A stretch of DNA of 32,121 nucleotides from Schoenoplectus triqueter (Eukaryota > Streptophyta > Magnoliopsida > Poales > Cyperaceae), in assembly GCA_964058805.1 (NCBI GenBank), contig CAXKVV010000019.1:1-32121 (forward strand), written 5' to 3'. The notes below the pieces were generated by a model. It saw only the letters and a program-made list of their open reading frames with translations. It was not told the DNA's origin and searched no databases. A program made the translations under genes and the position numbers. Shown in pieces: positions 19,447 through 28,572 of the stretch. Numbering within the stretch: position 1 is the stretch's first letter; each line of letters begins with the position of its first letter.

Positions 19447-22400
19447 ATGACTAATAATTTTCAAGTGTTTTTGTTTTTGCAGGAAATGGCATTCTTTGGA
19501 AATTTCAACCTCGCTCCCTACACCGTCACTCCTGCACAGAGCCCAGAAGGCAAGCTCTTTATGTTCTTCGGGACCATCCCGCAAGAACTTACCATCTACG
19601 GCCCAACTCCAGTGGCCGCCTTCACTCCCGCGACCGTCCAGATCTCTATTCAGGACGAGGAGGAGGACTCAATCACCCTGACTCCTAAGGGCATCTCCAA
19701 CAACGTCATGGCCTCTCCTACTGCCTCCCCTAAGAAGAGAAGGCGCCCGTCTAAAAAGACAGCCCCAAAGGCAGCAGCCCAAACTGCCCGTAACTCTCAA
19801 GCGTCCAGGAAGAGGGCCCTGGATGCATACCAAAACCAGCTGGTGGCTAGGCCAGCTATCCCAGTCTCTAACAAATTCACAGCCCTCCGCATAGTGGCCA
19901 AGAACTCGGCCACAGGCCAGCTCCGTCAGGCATGGGAGGTGCCTAAGCCCACACCTCGCCCAACTCAAAGGCCTCAGCGCCGCCAGGACAAGTCTCAAGC
20001 CCCCGCAGAAGCCATCTATAAGGCTCACAGGGCCCTCAAACAGAGGAGAAGCGTTAAAAACGCTAGGTCGAGACAGTACGTCTCCCGCCCTAACCAATCT
20101 CAAGGCATGGCTCAGCCGCAAGCCATTGCCTCCACTCCGAACCCAAGGAGGTTTACGTCAAAGGCAACACCTAGCACCCAGCAGGTGTGGGTCCCAAAGG
20201 GATCCCAGCCAATAAAACCCCAGTCTCAAACCCAGCCCAGTAAGGCCGGCAAGTCCAACGCTCCGTCCGAGAGCGTGTTTAGCCGCTTAGGTCAGAAGAG
20301 TGTATTCAGCCGATTAGGCTCGAGAATACCACTCAACAACCTGAAAATAACTGCTCCCGATCAAGCGAAGAAGAAGAGAAGAACCGCTCGCTATGAAGAG
20401 CACTTCTCGGTCAATACCATCAGTATAAGCTACGACACTGACCCGGATACTAATGGAGAGGTGAACATGGTCCAGGACGACCAGTCTCCGCCTAATCAAG
20501 CTCACGTCACCAATACCAACAAAAATAATGGTAGAAAAGGGAGACCACCCAAGAGAGTCAACCCCGAGGGCAACAGCAGGGAAGGGGAAGACCACAACGA
20601 AAACCCAGACTTCTTCGATAATGAAGATGACGTTGAAACACGTCCCGAGATGCCTATCGATGAGATAGAAATATTAAAAGGCCACATTGAGGCACGGGAC
20701 GAAGAGCTGATTAGGCAACGGGAGCTAATCGCTACCATGTTGAAACAAAACGAAGAATTAATCAAGGCGGTCAAGTCATTACAAGAATCACAAGACGCCA
20801 ATTTCAAAACTGGTAGCTCCCGTCAAGAAGGGGTCCACATTACCAAAAGCAATCATAAGGGAAAACAACCCGTCGATTCTAAACCCCATCCACACAGAAC
20901 AATAGAAGTGGAGGCTGAACCAACGGGAATATCCCGGAAAGAGATTCAAGTCATGATTGCCCAGCAAATGCAAATAGCTGGAGGTGGATACGCTATCCCT
21001 CCCGTCAAAAACTGTGGACATCCATACCCTGCCATATACGATTTAGAAGAATATCCTAAAGGGTATGTGATCCCCCGCTTCAGGACCTTCTCAGGGGAAG
21101 GCAATAAAGACCTGAACCCCGAACAACACCTGGCCCACTTTGTAGCCTCGTGCGGCAATACGGGCGGCAATGATGCACTGTTGTTAAGACAATTCCCCCA
21201 AAGCTTGGTGGGAACCGCCTTTCAATGGTATTATTCGCTGGAAAACAACAGCATCAGGACCTGGGACGAGATGGCAGACTCGTTCAGGGCACGATTTGTT
21301 ATGGTGTCTGATAAGATAAACATAGCCGATCTGGCAAGCACTAAACCCAAGAAAGGGGAGTCAATGATAGATTTTATCAATAGATGGCGAAACCTCAGCA
21401 TTAAATGCGACCGCACATTAACCGAAGATGAGGCCGTCAACCTAATCATGAAGAACATTGACGGGTGGATGGGCATGCTTCTTGGTGTGACAAAGGTCAA
21501 CACATTCAAAGACTTGCTCAGATCAGTATCCAATATGGAAAGGATGTCACCGCATACCGTGCCGAACTTCATGAATAATAGGCCGCAACGAGGAGCCCGA
21601 GCTGAAACCAAAGTGGCATTCACCTCGCTAAAAGATAAGATGGTCGCCAACGCAGACACCCAAGGCGGCAGCAGTAGCACAAATGGCAACAATTATAACA
21701 AGGGACCCAGGCCCAATCCAGGAGGGAGTTCACGAAGTTTTGAGTCCCTCAAACAAAAGAAATCTAAACCGTACTCCTTCAGAAAAGATAAAGTTGCCCA
21801 AATCTTCAGAGGAGCCCTGAAGAATGGTCTAACCCTGCCGGCCAGTAAACGCCCGGAAGATACCGATAAATCGGACGAACCCAACTTTTGCCCGTACCAC
21901 AGAATAATAGGGCACTCAATTGAAGATTGCTGGGTCTTCAAAGATTGGGTCGAGAAGGCGTATAAAAATGGTGAAATTACTTTACCAAAAGGGTTCTTGC
22001 AAAGCCCATCAGCCCATGAACAGGCCAACACGATCTCTCATGAGGAAGAGAAAGTCCCGGGCCAGTCATGCGAAGACCAGGAAGAACAATGGACTACGCA
22101 CCTATCGAAGAAATCGATTAAAATGCTTAAAGCCCTTAAGAAAGAACCTGGCATGAAATGGAAAGACGATATCACGCCAGTGGTCCCACCAAAACCCAGG
22201 GTATATTATAAGGTGGACCAGAGCCAAGACCAGGTTCTTAAGAAGAAAAAGAAGCATAGAAACAACAAGTCCAAAAAGAATAAGATTGAAGAGTACGAGC
22301 AGGGCAGTCCCGAGGCGATCACCCTTCAACATTTCATCTCCAAAGAAGACTGGGAGAAGCTAACCCTAGGTCAAAAGGAAGAAAATGTAGATGAAGAAAT

Positions 22401-25400
22401 AAATAAAGAAGAAAGCGAAGAGATCTGGGGTGCTTCGTGCAACATGGTATATTCTTCTCACGATGAAGATATGTCAACTTTAGAGGAGATGTTCTTCCCA
22501 AATGATGAAGGAGAAGTAAGCACTTCTGGGACTAAGAATGAAGAGTGCAAAGCCGTGCTCCGGTCCGGGACTTATATACCCGAGAGACAGGCTCCCAAGG
22601 ATTCTGATAAAGGAAAGGACAAGGTCCAGAATAAAGGTAAAGAGGTCGAGAATCCAAGCAAGAACCCAGAAAGGACCCGGTCGACGGGCGAAGAATATAA
22701 TGTGTTGGCACATCTGCGTAAGATTCCAGCACTATTAAGCATATTTGACGCGTTGATGATGTCACAAGATCTAAGGGAGGTACTAATTCAGGCCTTGCAA
22801 GATTCCGAGAAGTACAAGTCATACTTTGTCGAGCAAAATATGCAAGAAGCCCTATTCACCGCCAAACGGGCCGCCTGTATAAATTTCACAGACGACGACC
22901 TCCTAATAGGCACCGTCGACCACAATCGCCCACTGTACATCACAGGAAATTGTGGAGGGCAAAAGATTGGCCGCATCCTGGTCGACGCAGGGTCTTCGAT
23001 CAATATTATGCCGCTTAAAACCCTAAAGACCATCACCTTAGACGTAAAGAATCTATCTGATGAAAAGGTGATTATTCATGGCTTTAATCAAAACTCCCAA
23101 AAGGCCCTGGGAGCTATAACTCTGAACCTGCAATGCGGAAGCCTAAAGGCGCCTACTAAATTCTATGTCATTGACGCTGAAACCTCTTATCGGGCGTTGC
23201 TGGGTCGCCCGTGGCTTCATAGTAATCAGGTCATACCCTCTACTCTGCACCAGTGCCTGAAATATATTGAGAATGGTAAGCAAAAGAGAATTGACGGAGA
23301 TGTCAAGCCATTCGGGGTGCATGAGATTAAGTTCAATGACGCCCAGTATTTTCTGCCTAAATCCGCCGTGGCGCCAAGCCGGCCAATAACAAAAGCAGGT
23401 CAGAAACCCTTCAACAAAGGCCCTAAATTTGATACCTCATCCGGAGAAGAAGAAGAGGTCAAATTTAATATTAAACCCCGAGGTGCACGAGCCCAAAGAC
23501 CCGGAAGAAAGTCGGGTGAGGAAGCAACCTTCCGCTTCAAACAGGTGGCTGCGTATAAGGCCCAAATAAAACCGAGCGAAATCAATGCAAGTGATTCTGA
23601 AGAGGAGGTCATTTTCAATTTTAAGCCTGCCAACACCCCTCAAATTCAGATCATAGAGGCAACTTCGGGAGAAGATTCCGAAGATTCCAACGACTCGGGT
23701 AATACCGCCTCGGGAGAAGAGTCTGGCCATGATCGTCAACCCTGGGAAGAGGAGTCTGACGAAGAGATCATTTATCACATCCTCAAAAAGCCATACAAAG
23801 GGCCCGAAACAGATAATGAAAGTGAGGAGTCATATATGATCAACACGGGACCCGGTAGCGGAAGAGATAACCCGATTAGGTCAAGGCCTATAAATGAAGA
23901 ACGCTCATGGCGGGAAAATTTCGAAGGTCGTGTCTGGAATGCGATCGATGAAATAAGGCACCAAGTTGAAAATAATAGAAGAGAGGTGTCTGAACAATGG
24001 GAAGTGATGCAGGATATCAAGACGCAACACAATGAAATCATGATAATGATTGAAAACCTGCAAACCGCGATCTATAATTCCGAGCTGCTCAAAGAAATGA
24101 CGAGCGAACCCCGTTCCGGGACCCCCGAAAGACAAGCACCCGATAGCGGCAAACGGGTAATTGTCATAGTAGATGAATCAAAGGGGGAAGAAATGAAAGC
24201 TAAGCAACCAACCGTCATGCAAACTCTCAAGGTCAAGAAGAGTAAACCATACTCTTTCCTAAAAAATAAAACAGCTCGGATATTTGAGCAGGCCTTAAAG
24301 AGCGGATTGACACTTCCTGTCTGCAAAAGACCCGCAGACATAGAAAGAGCCGGTGAAGGCGAATTCTGCCCTTATCATCGCATATTGGGCCATACAATTG
24401 AAGAATGCTGGGTATTCAAAGACCTCATAGAAGAAGGGCACAGAAATGGGACGATCCAACTCCCGAAGAGCTTTCAACAAGACCCAGCTCCGCATAACCT
24501 GAATAACAAGGGCAAAGGGGTGGCTTATACGATCTCGCACACTCTTGTACCTAGCAAACCCAAGATTGCGAGACGTAAGCCGATCAAAGAAATCTACCGC
24601 TCCAACTCAGTCATGAACATTGAGATAGAAGAAGAGATGGCAGCGCTAGAAATTACTGTGGTTCCTGAAAAACATTTTAAAGACCTCATACCAAGGGAAG
24701 TGAACCACATCCAAACCCTAAAGACCTTTGTTGTGCCGGCAAAGGTAGAGCACATCAAAGGGAGAACTATCATCCACAAGGCTATAATTTTCTATCAGAG
24801 CGATTCAACCCAGTCTCTGAAGAACCCTGATCACAACACTTGGAAGAAGTGGGTGATAGAACAAGAATTGGAGAATGCAACGAGCGGTGACGCTGCATCT
24901 CATCCCTTTGGAAAAGAGCTGTATAAACTGGCAAAAAGGGCGAAATGTCTAAGAGACATATCCAAGGCCGAGGCCAAACGCTTCGATGAACTCTGGAATG
25001 GCGGCCAGAATAAAGTCCTGGGCCTGGATGGCAAAATAAAATACACCCGGGGATTAGGGTATAACTGCGATGACGCAGCATGCTTCGAGGGGTCTCTCAA
25101 CAAGTATCGTATAGAAGAAAGCTGTTGCATGACTTCTGTTGAAATGCCGGACAATGAAACAGAAGAGGACAATGCCCCGGTCCTGAAAAATGCTTTGAAA
25201 CAGCTAGAAAAGGAACCTAACACGGTCGATGAGTTAGCTGAAATTAATTTGGGGACAGAAGAAGACCCACGACCAACTTTCATAAGCGCGTCGTTGCCAG
25301 AAGAGGTGGCTGACAGGTTGAAGACATTCCTTAAAAGCTACATGGACTGCTTCGCTTGGAGTTATAAAGAAATGCCTGGATTAGATCCCAACGTGGCGGT

Positions 25401-28400
25401 CCATTACTTAAAAATTGATCCAACCTTCAAGCCGATTAAGCAAGCGCCGAGGCGGATGAGAATAGAGCTCGAAGAGAAGGTCGTGGAGGAGACAAAGAAA
25501 CTCATCGACGCCGGCTTCATACGGGAAGAAGAGACGCCAGAATGGGTGGCTAGCATTGTCCCGGTTAAAAAGAAAAATGGGCAGATCCGCATTTGCGTGG
25601 ACTTTCGGGACTTGAACAAGGCGTGCCCTAAAGATGATTTCCCGCTCCCAGTAACCGAAATCATAATTGATCATACATCCTCCTATGAAGTCTTCTCCTT
25701 CATGGACGGTTATGCGGGTTATAATCAAATTAAAATGGCGCCAGAAGATGAGAGGCACACGGCATTCCGCACGCCGATTGGCATATATTGTTACAAAGTC
25801 ATGCCGTTTGGGCTCAAAAATGCGGGAGCCACCTACCAACGGGCGATGACGAAGATATTCGACGATCTGATCCACAAAATAGTCGAGTGCTATGTGGACG
25901 ACCTAGTCATCAAGGCCATGTCATATGAAGAACACCTCCAATACCTCGAGGTCGTTTTCAACCGCCTGAGAGAACATGCGCTCAAGTTAAACCCGTTGAA
26001 ATGCGCATTCATGGTATCATCCGGTAAATTTTTGGGGTTTGTAGTACGCCACAGGGGAATTGAGATAGACCCGGGCAAGATCAAAGTAATAACTGAACTA
26101 TCCCCACCAAAGAATTTAAAACAATTGCGATCTTTGCAAGGGCAATTGGCGTACATCAGGCGGTTCATAGCCAACCTATCGGGTAAAATCCAACCCTTCA
26201 CCCGGCTGACTAAGAAGAATATCCCGTTTAAATGGGATGGCGAGTGCCAGCGAGCCTTTGAAGAAATCAAGGCATATCTGCTCAACCCTCCAGTGTTGGC
26301 GGCGCCCATACCCGGGAAGGAGCTTATTCTATACACAACCGCCCTGGATGGATCCTTGGGAGCTTTGTTGGCACAAGAAAACCAGGATGGTAACCAAAAT
26401 GCGCTATATTACCTAAGTCGCATGATGGTAGGGGCAAAACACGGGTATTCACCGATCGAGAAACATTGCCTAGCCCTAATCTTCGCGGTGAAGAAATTGA
26501 GGCACTATATGCTAGCCCATAAAATCATTTTAATATCCAAGGTAGATCCTCTCAAATATCTGATGACTCGGCCAATGCTAACGGGGAGGCTGGCCAAGTG
26601 GGCTATCATCCTCACTGAATTCGACATCACTTATACACCGCAAAAGGCGATAAAAGGGCAGGCGCTAGCAGATTTCTTGGCTGCACACCCGATTCAAGAT
26701 GACTCCCCATTAAAATGTGACTTTCCTGACGAGGAAACTTTACATGTTGAAGAAGGAAGTCCTATATGGGAGATGTACTTTGATGGTGCTTCGTCGATCA
26801 AGCCAATCGCGGGCCCGGGAGTCCCAACTGTGCGAGCTGGCGCAGGACTAGTCTTCGTAACCCCGGAAGGTGGGATAATACGACATTCTCTGGCTTTAAC
26901 CGAACCATGCACAAATAATGAAGCAGAGTATGAGGCGCTCATCGCCGGACTAGAGCTATCACTGGAGCTGAAGATCAAGGCTGTGCGCATCTTTGGGGAT
27001 TCACAGCTGATAATAAATCAAATAATTGGCGAATATAAGGTTTTGAAGCCGGAGCTAATACAATATCACCAAAAGGCCATGGAATTAATGAAGAAAATCC
27101 CGTATGTGTCCATCGAGAAGGTCACAAGGGCTGTGAATGGTGAAGCGGATGCGTTGGCCAAACTCGCCAAGGAGCTGGGTGAACCAACAGAGCCGGAAAT
27201 CCACATTATCGTCCGCAATAGAAGGCCATTATCATTGTGTCAGACGATAGATAATGCGAATAATGAAAATACTGGGCTAGAAAAGATGGAATGCCAAGAA
27301 GCAATGATAACTGAAGACGATGATTGGAGACAGCCGTTCATCGAATATTTCCGGCATGGCACCCTCCCCAAGGATAAAAGGATAGCTGATCAACTAAGAA
27401 AGCGGGTACTACGGTATGCATATGTGGGCAATACGTTATACCGTAGGTCTTATGATCAGCTATGGCTGAGGTGTGTATCAGGGCCTGAAGCTGAACAGGT
27501 TATGAAAGAAGTTCATTCTGGGCTATGCGGAGCACATCAGTCTGGGCCAAAGATGAAGTTAAAAATCAAGCGAATGGGATATTATTGGCCCACGATGGTG
27601 GCTGATTGTGAAGAGCACGCAAGGAAGTGCCGCATGTGCCAGATACATGGCCCTTTTATACATCAAGCGCCAAACCCGTTGCACCCCACGGTAGCATCCT
27701 GGCCATTTAATATGTGGGGAACAGATATAGTGGGGCCCATAGACCCTCCTACGTCAAGAGGTCACCGGTTCATCCTGGCGGCGACGGATTATTTTACAAA
27801 ATGGGCTGAAGCCATCCCGCTCAAAGAAGTTAAAGCATCCGATGTGGTTAAATTCTTCAAGACGCACATCCTTTACCGATTTGGTACACCACAACGGATA
27901 ATATCCGATAATGGAACGGCCTTCAAGAGCTCCAAAGTCTATGCCCTGGCGGAGCAATTTAACATCGACTGGAGATTCTCGTCCATTTATAACCCGAGAG
28001 CCAATGGCCTGGCCGAAGCCTTTAACAAAACCCTAATAAATATCATGAAAAAGACCGTGGACGGCAACCAACGAGACTGGGATAATCATCTACAAGAGGC
28101 ATTATGGGCTTATCGGACCACGTACCGAACGCCTACGCAAGCTACCCCGTATTCTCTGGCTTTTGGGGTTGAAGCCGTTCTCCCTCTTGAGGTGGAATTA
28201 CCGTCATTGCGGGTGGCTATGCAAAATGATATGACCATGGATGAATGTCAACAACTCAGATTAGACGAGTTGGATGCCATGGACGAGAAGAGGCTGATAG
28301 CTCAACAGAACCTTGAAATATATCAGGCAAAAATGGCAAGGGCATATGATAAAATGACGCGAGTTAGGGCATTTCAACAAGGGGAGATTGTTCTTGTCCT

Positions 28401-28572
28401 TAAGAGGCCGATCATTGGCCGGCACATCGGCCCAAAATTCTCTCCGAATTGGGAAGGGCCATATGTAATTGAGAAGGTATACGAGGGCGGCGCATACCAA
28501 CTCATAGACCATGAAGGTGAAAGGCCCATGCCACCGATTAATGGGCGATATCTGAAGAAGTACTACACATAG
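19447..28572 (+). CDS. gag-pol: Gag-Pro-Pol polyprotein of Tat-lineage Ty3/gypsy retrotransposon
   Basis: One uninterrupted frame encodes 3041 residues, far longer than the usual 1400-1800. In order: a basic, Pro/Ala-rich N-terminal region (to about 350, with the SVFSRLG word twice); a coiled coil (about 405-450); the Gag core (about 530-720); a CHHC finger (C815, H818, H823, C828); and the aspartic protease with active-site D1180 (LVDAGSS). Next come an acidic region with four SxEEE-F-x-F-K-P-like repeats (about 1330-1450), a second coiled coil (about 1485-1553) and a second CHHC finger (C1641, H1644, H1649, C1654). Reverse transcriptase follows, with YVDD at 2149-2152. A degenerate first RNase H (LYTTALDGS) precedes a second RNase H with D2446, E2494, D2518 and D2568. 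Integrase has H2690, H2697, C2728, C2731 and D2760, D2821, E2857. Methionine 14 (19486) may be the true start, since TTTTTGCAG|GAAATGG resembles a splice acceptor. No frameshift or stop is seen. Confidence 0.95.
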   Translation: MTNNFQVFLFLQEMAFFGNFNLAPYTVTPAQSPEGKLFMFFGTIPQELTIYGPTPVAAFTPATVQISIQDEEEDSITLTPKGISNNVMASPTASPKKRRRPSKKTAPKAAAQTARNSQASRKRALDAYQNQLVARPAIPVSNKFTALRIVAKNSATGQLRQAWEVPKPTPRPTQRPQRRQDKSQAPAEAIYKAHRALKQRRSVKNARSRQYVSRPNQSQGMAQPQAIASTPNPRRFTSKATPSTQQVWVPKGSQPIKPQSQTQPSKAGKSNAPSESVFSRLGQKSVFSRLGSRIPLNNLKITAPDQAKKKRRTARYEEHFSVNTISISYDTDPDTNGEVNMVQDDQSPPNQAHVTNTNKNNGRKGRPPKRVNPEGNSREGEDHNENPDFFDNEDDVETRPEMPIDEIEILKGHIEARDEELIRQRELIATMLKQNEELIKAVKSLQESQDANFKTGSSRQEGVHITKSNHKGKQPVDSKPHPHRTIEVEAEPTGISRKEIQVMIAQQMQIAGGGYAIPPVKNCGHPYPAIYDLEEYPKGYVIPRFRTFSGEGNKDLNPEQHLAHFVASCGNTGGNDALLLRQFPQSLVGTAFQWYYSLENNSIRTWDEMADSFRARFVMVSDKINIADLASTKPKKGESMIDFINRWRNLSIKCDRTLTEDEAVNLIMKNIDGWMGMLLGVTKVNTFKDLLRSVSNMERMSPHTVPNFMNNRPQRGARAETKVAFTSLKDKMVANADTQGGSSSTNGNNYNKGPRPNPGGSSRSFESLKQKKSKPYSFRKDKVAQIFRGALKNGLTLPASKRPEDTDKSDEPNFCPYHRIIGHSIEDCWVFKDWVEKAYKNGEITLPKGFLQSPSAHEQANTISHEEEKVPGQSCEDQEEQWTTHLSKKSIKMLKALKKEPGMKWKDDITPVVPPKPRVYYKVDQSQDQVLKKKKKHRNNKSKKNKIEEYEQGSPEAITLQHFISKEDWEKLTLGQKEENVDEEINKEESEEIWGASCNMVYSSHDEDMSTLEEMFFPNDEGEVSTSGTKNEECKAVLRSGTYIPERQAPKDSDKGKDKVQNKGKEVENPSKNPERTRSTGEEYNVLAHLRKIPALLSIFDALMMSQDLREVLIQALQDSEKYKSYFVEQNMQEALFTAKRAACINFTDDDLLIGTVDHNRPLYITGNCGGQKIGRILVDAGSSINIMPLKTLKTITLDVKNLSDEKVIIHGFNQNSQKALGAITLNLQCGSLKAPTKFYVIDAETSYRALLGRPWLHSNQVIPSTLHQCLKYIENGKQKRIDGDVKPFGVHEIKFNDAQYFLPKSAVAPSRPITKAGQKPFNKGPKFDTSSGEEEEVKFNIKPRGARAQRPGRKSGEEATFRFKQVAAYKAQIKPSEINASDSEEEVIFNFKPANTPQIQIIEATSGEDSEDSNDSGNTASGEESGHDRQPWEEESDEEIIYHILKKPYKGPETDNESEESYMINTGPGSGRDNPIRSRPINEERSWRENFEGRVWNAIDEIRHQVENNRREVSEQWEVMQDIKTQHNEIMIMIENLQTAIYNSELLKEMTSEPRSGTPERQAPDSGKRVIVIVDESKGEEMKAKQPTVMQTLKVKKSKPYSFLKNKTARIFEQALKSGLTLPVCKRPADIERAGEGEFCPYHRILGHTIEECWVFKDLIEEGHRNGTIQLPKSFQQDPAPHNLNNKGKGVAYTISHTLVPSKPKIARRKPIKEIYRSNSVMNIEIEEEMAALEITVVPEKHFKDLIPREVNHIQTLKTFVVPAKVEHIKGRTIIHKAIIFYQSDSTQSLKNPDHNTWKKWVIEQELENATSGDAASHPFGKELYKLAKRAKCLRDISKAEAKRFDELWNGGQNKVLGLDGKIKYTRGLGYNCDDAACFEGSLNKYRIEESCCMTSVEMPDNETEEDNAPVLKNALKQLEKEPNTVDELAEINLGTEEDPRPTFISASLPEEVADRLKTFLKSYMDCFAWSYKEMPGLDPNVAVHYLKIDPTFKPIKQAPRRMRIELEEKVVEETKKLIDAGFIREEETPEWVASIVPVKKKNGQIRICVDFRDLNKACPKDDFPLPVTEIIIDHTSSYEVFSFMDGYAGYNQIKMAPEDERHTAFRTPIGIYCYKVMPFGLKNAGATYQRAMTKIFDDLIHKIVECYVDDLVIKAMSYEEHLQYLEVVFNRLREHALKLNPLKCAFMVSSGKFLGFVVRHRGIEIDPGKIKVITELSPPKNLKQLRSLQGQLAYIRRFIANLSGKIQPFTRLTKKNIPFKWDGECQRAFEEIKAYLLNPPVLAAPIPGKELILYTTALDGSLGALLAQENQDGNQNALYYLSRMMVGAKHGYSPIEKHCLALIFAVKKLRHYMLAHKIILISKVDPLKYLMTRPMLTGRLAKWAIILTEFDITYTPQKAIKGQALADFLAAHPIQDDSPLKCDFPDEETLHVEEGSPIWEMYFDGASSIKPIAGPGVPTVRAGAGLVFVTPEGGIIRHSLALTEPCTNNEAEYEALIAGLELSLELKIKAVRIFGDSQLIINQIIGEYKVLKPELIQYHQKAMELMKKIPYVSIEKVTRAVNGEADALAKLAKELGEPTEPEIHIIVRNRRPLSLCQTIDNANNENTGLEKMECQEAMITEDDDWRQPFIEYFRHGTLPKDKRIADQLRKRVLRYAYVGNTLYRRSYDQLWLRCVSGPEAEQVMKEVHSGLCGAHQSGPKMKLKIKRMGYYWPTMVADCEEHARKCRMCQIHGPFIHQAPNPLHPTVASWPFNMWGTDIVGPIDPPTSRGHRFILAATDYFTKWAEAIPLKEVKASDVVKFFKTHILYRFGTPQRIISDNGTAFKSSKVYALAEQFNIDWRFSSIYNPRANGLAEAFNKTLINIMKKTVDGNQRDWDNHLQEALWAYRTTYRTPTQATPYSLAFGVEAVLPLEVELPSLRVAMQNDMTMDECQQLRLDELDAMDEKRLIAQQNLEIYQAKMARAYDKMTRVRAFQQGEIVLVLKRPIIGRHIGPKFSPNWEGPYVIEKVYEGGAYQLIDHEGERPMPPINGRYLKKYYT

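Noticed and set aside
25017..25075. GLDGKIKYTRGLGYN as a G-patch domain
   Set aside because: Only the GLGY word matches. The remaining glycine pattern of a G-patch is missing.
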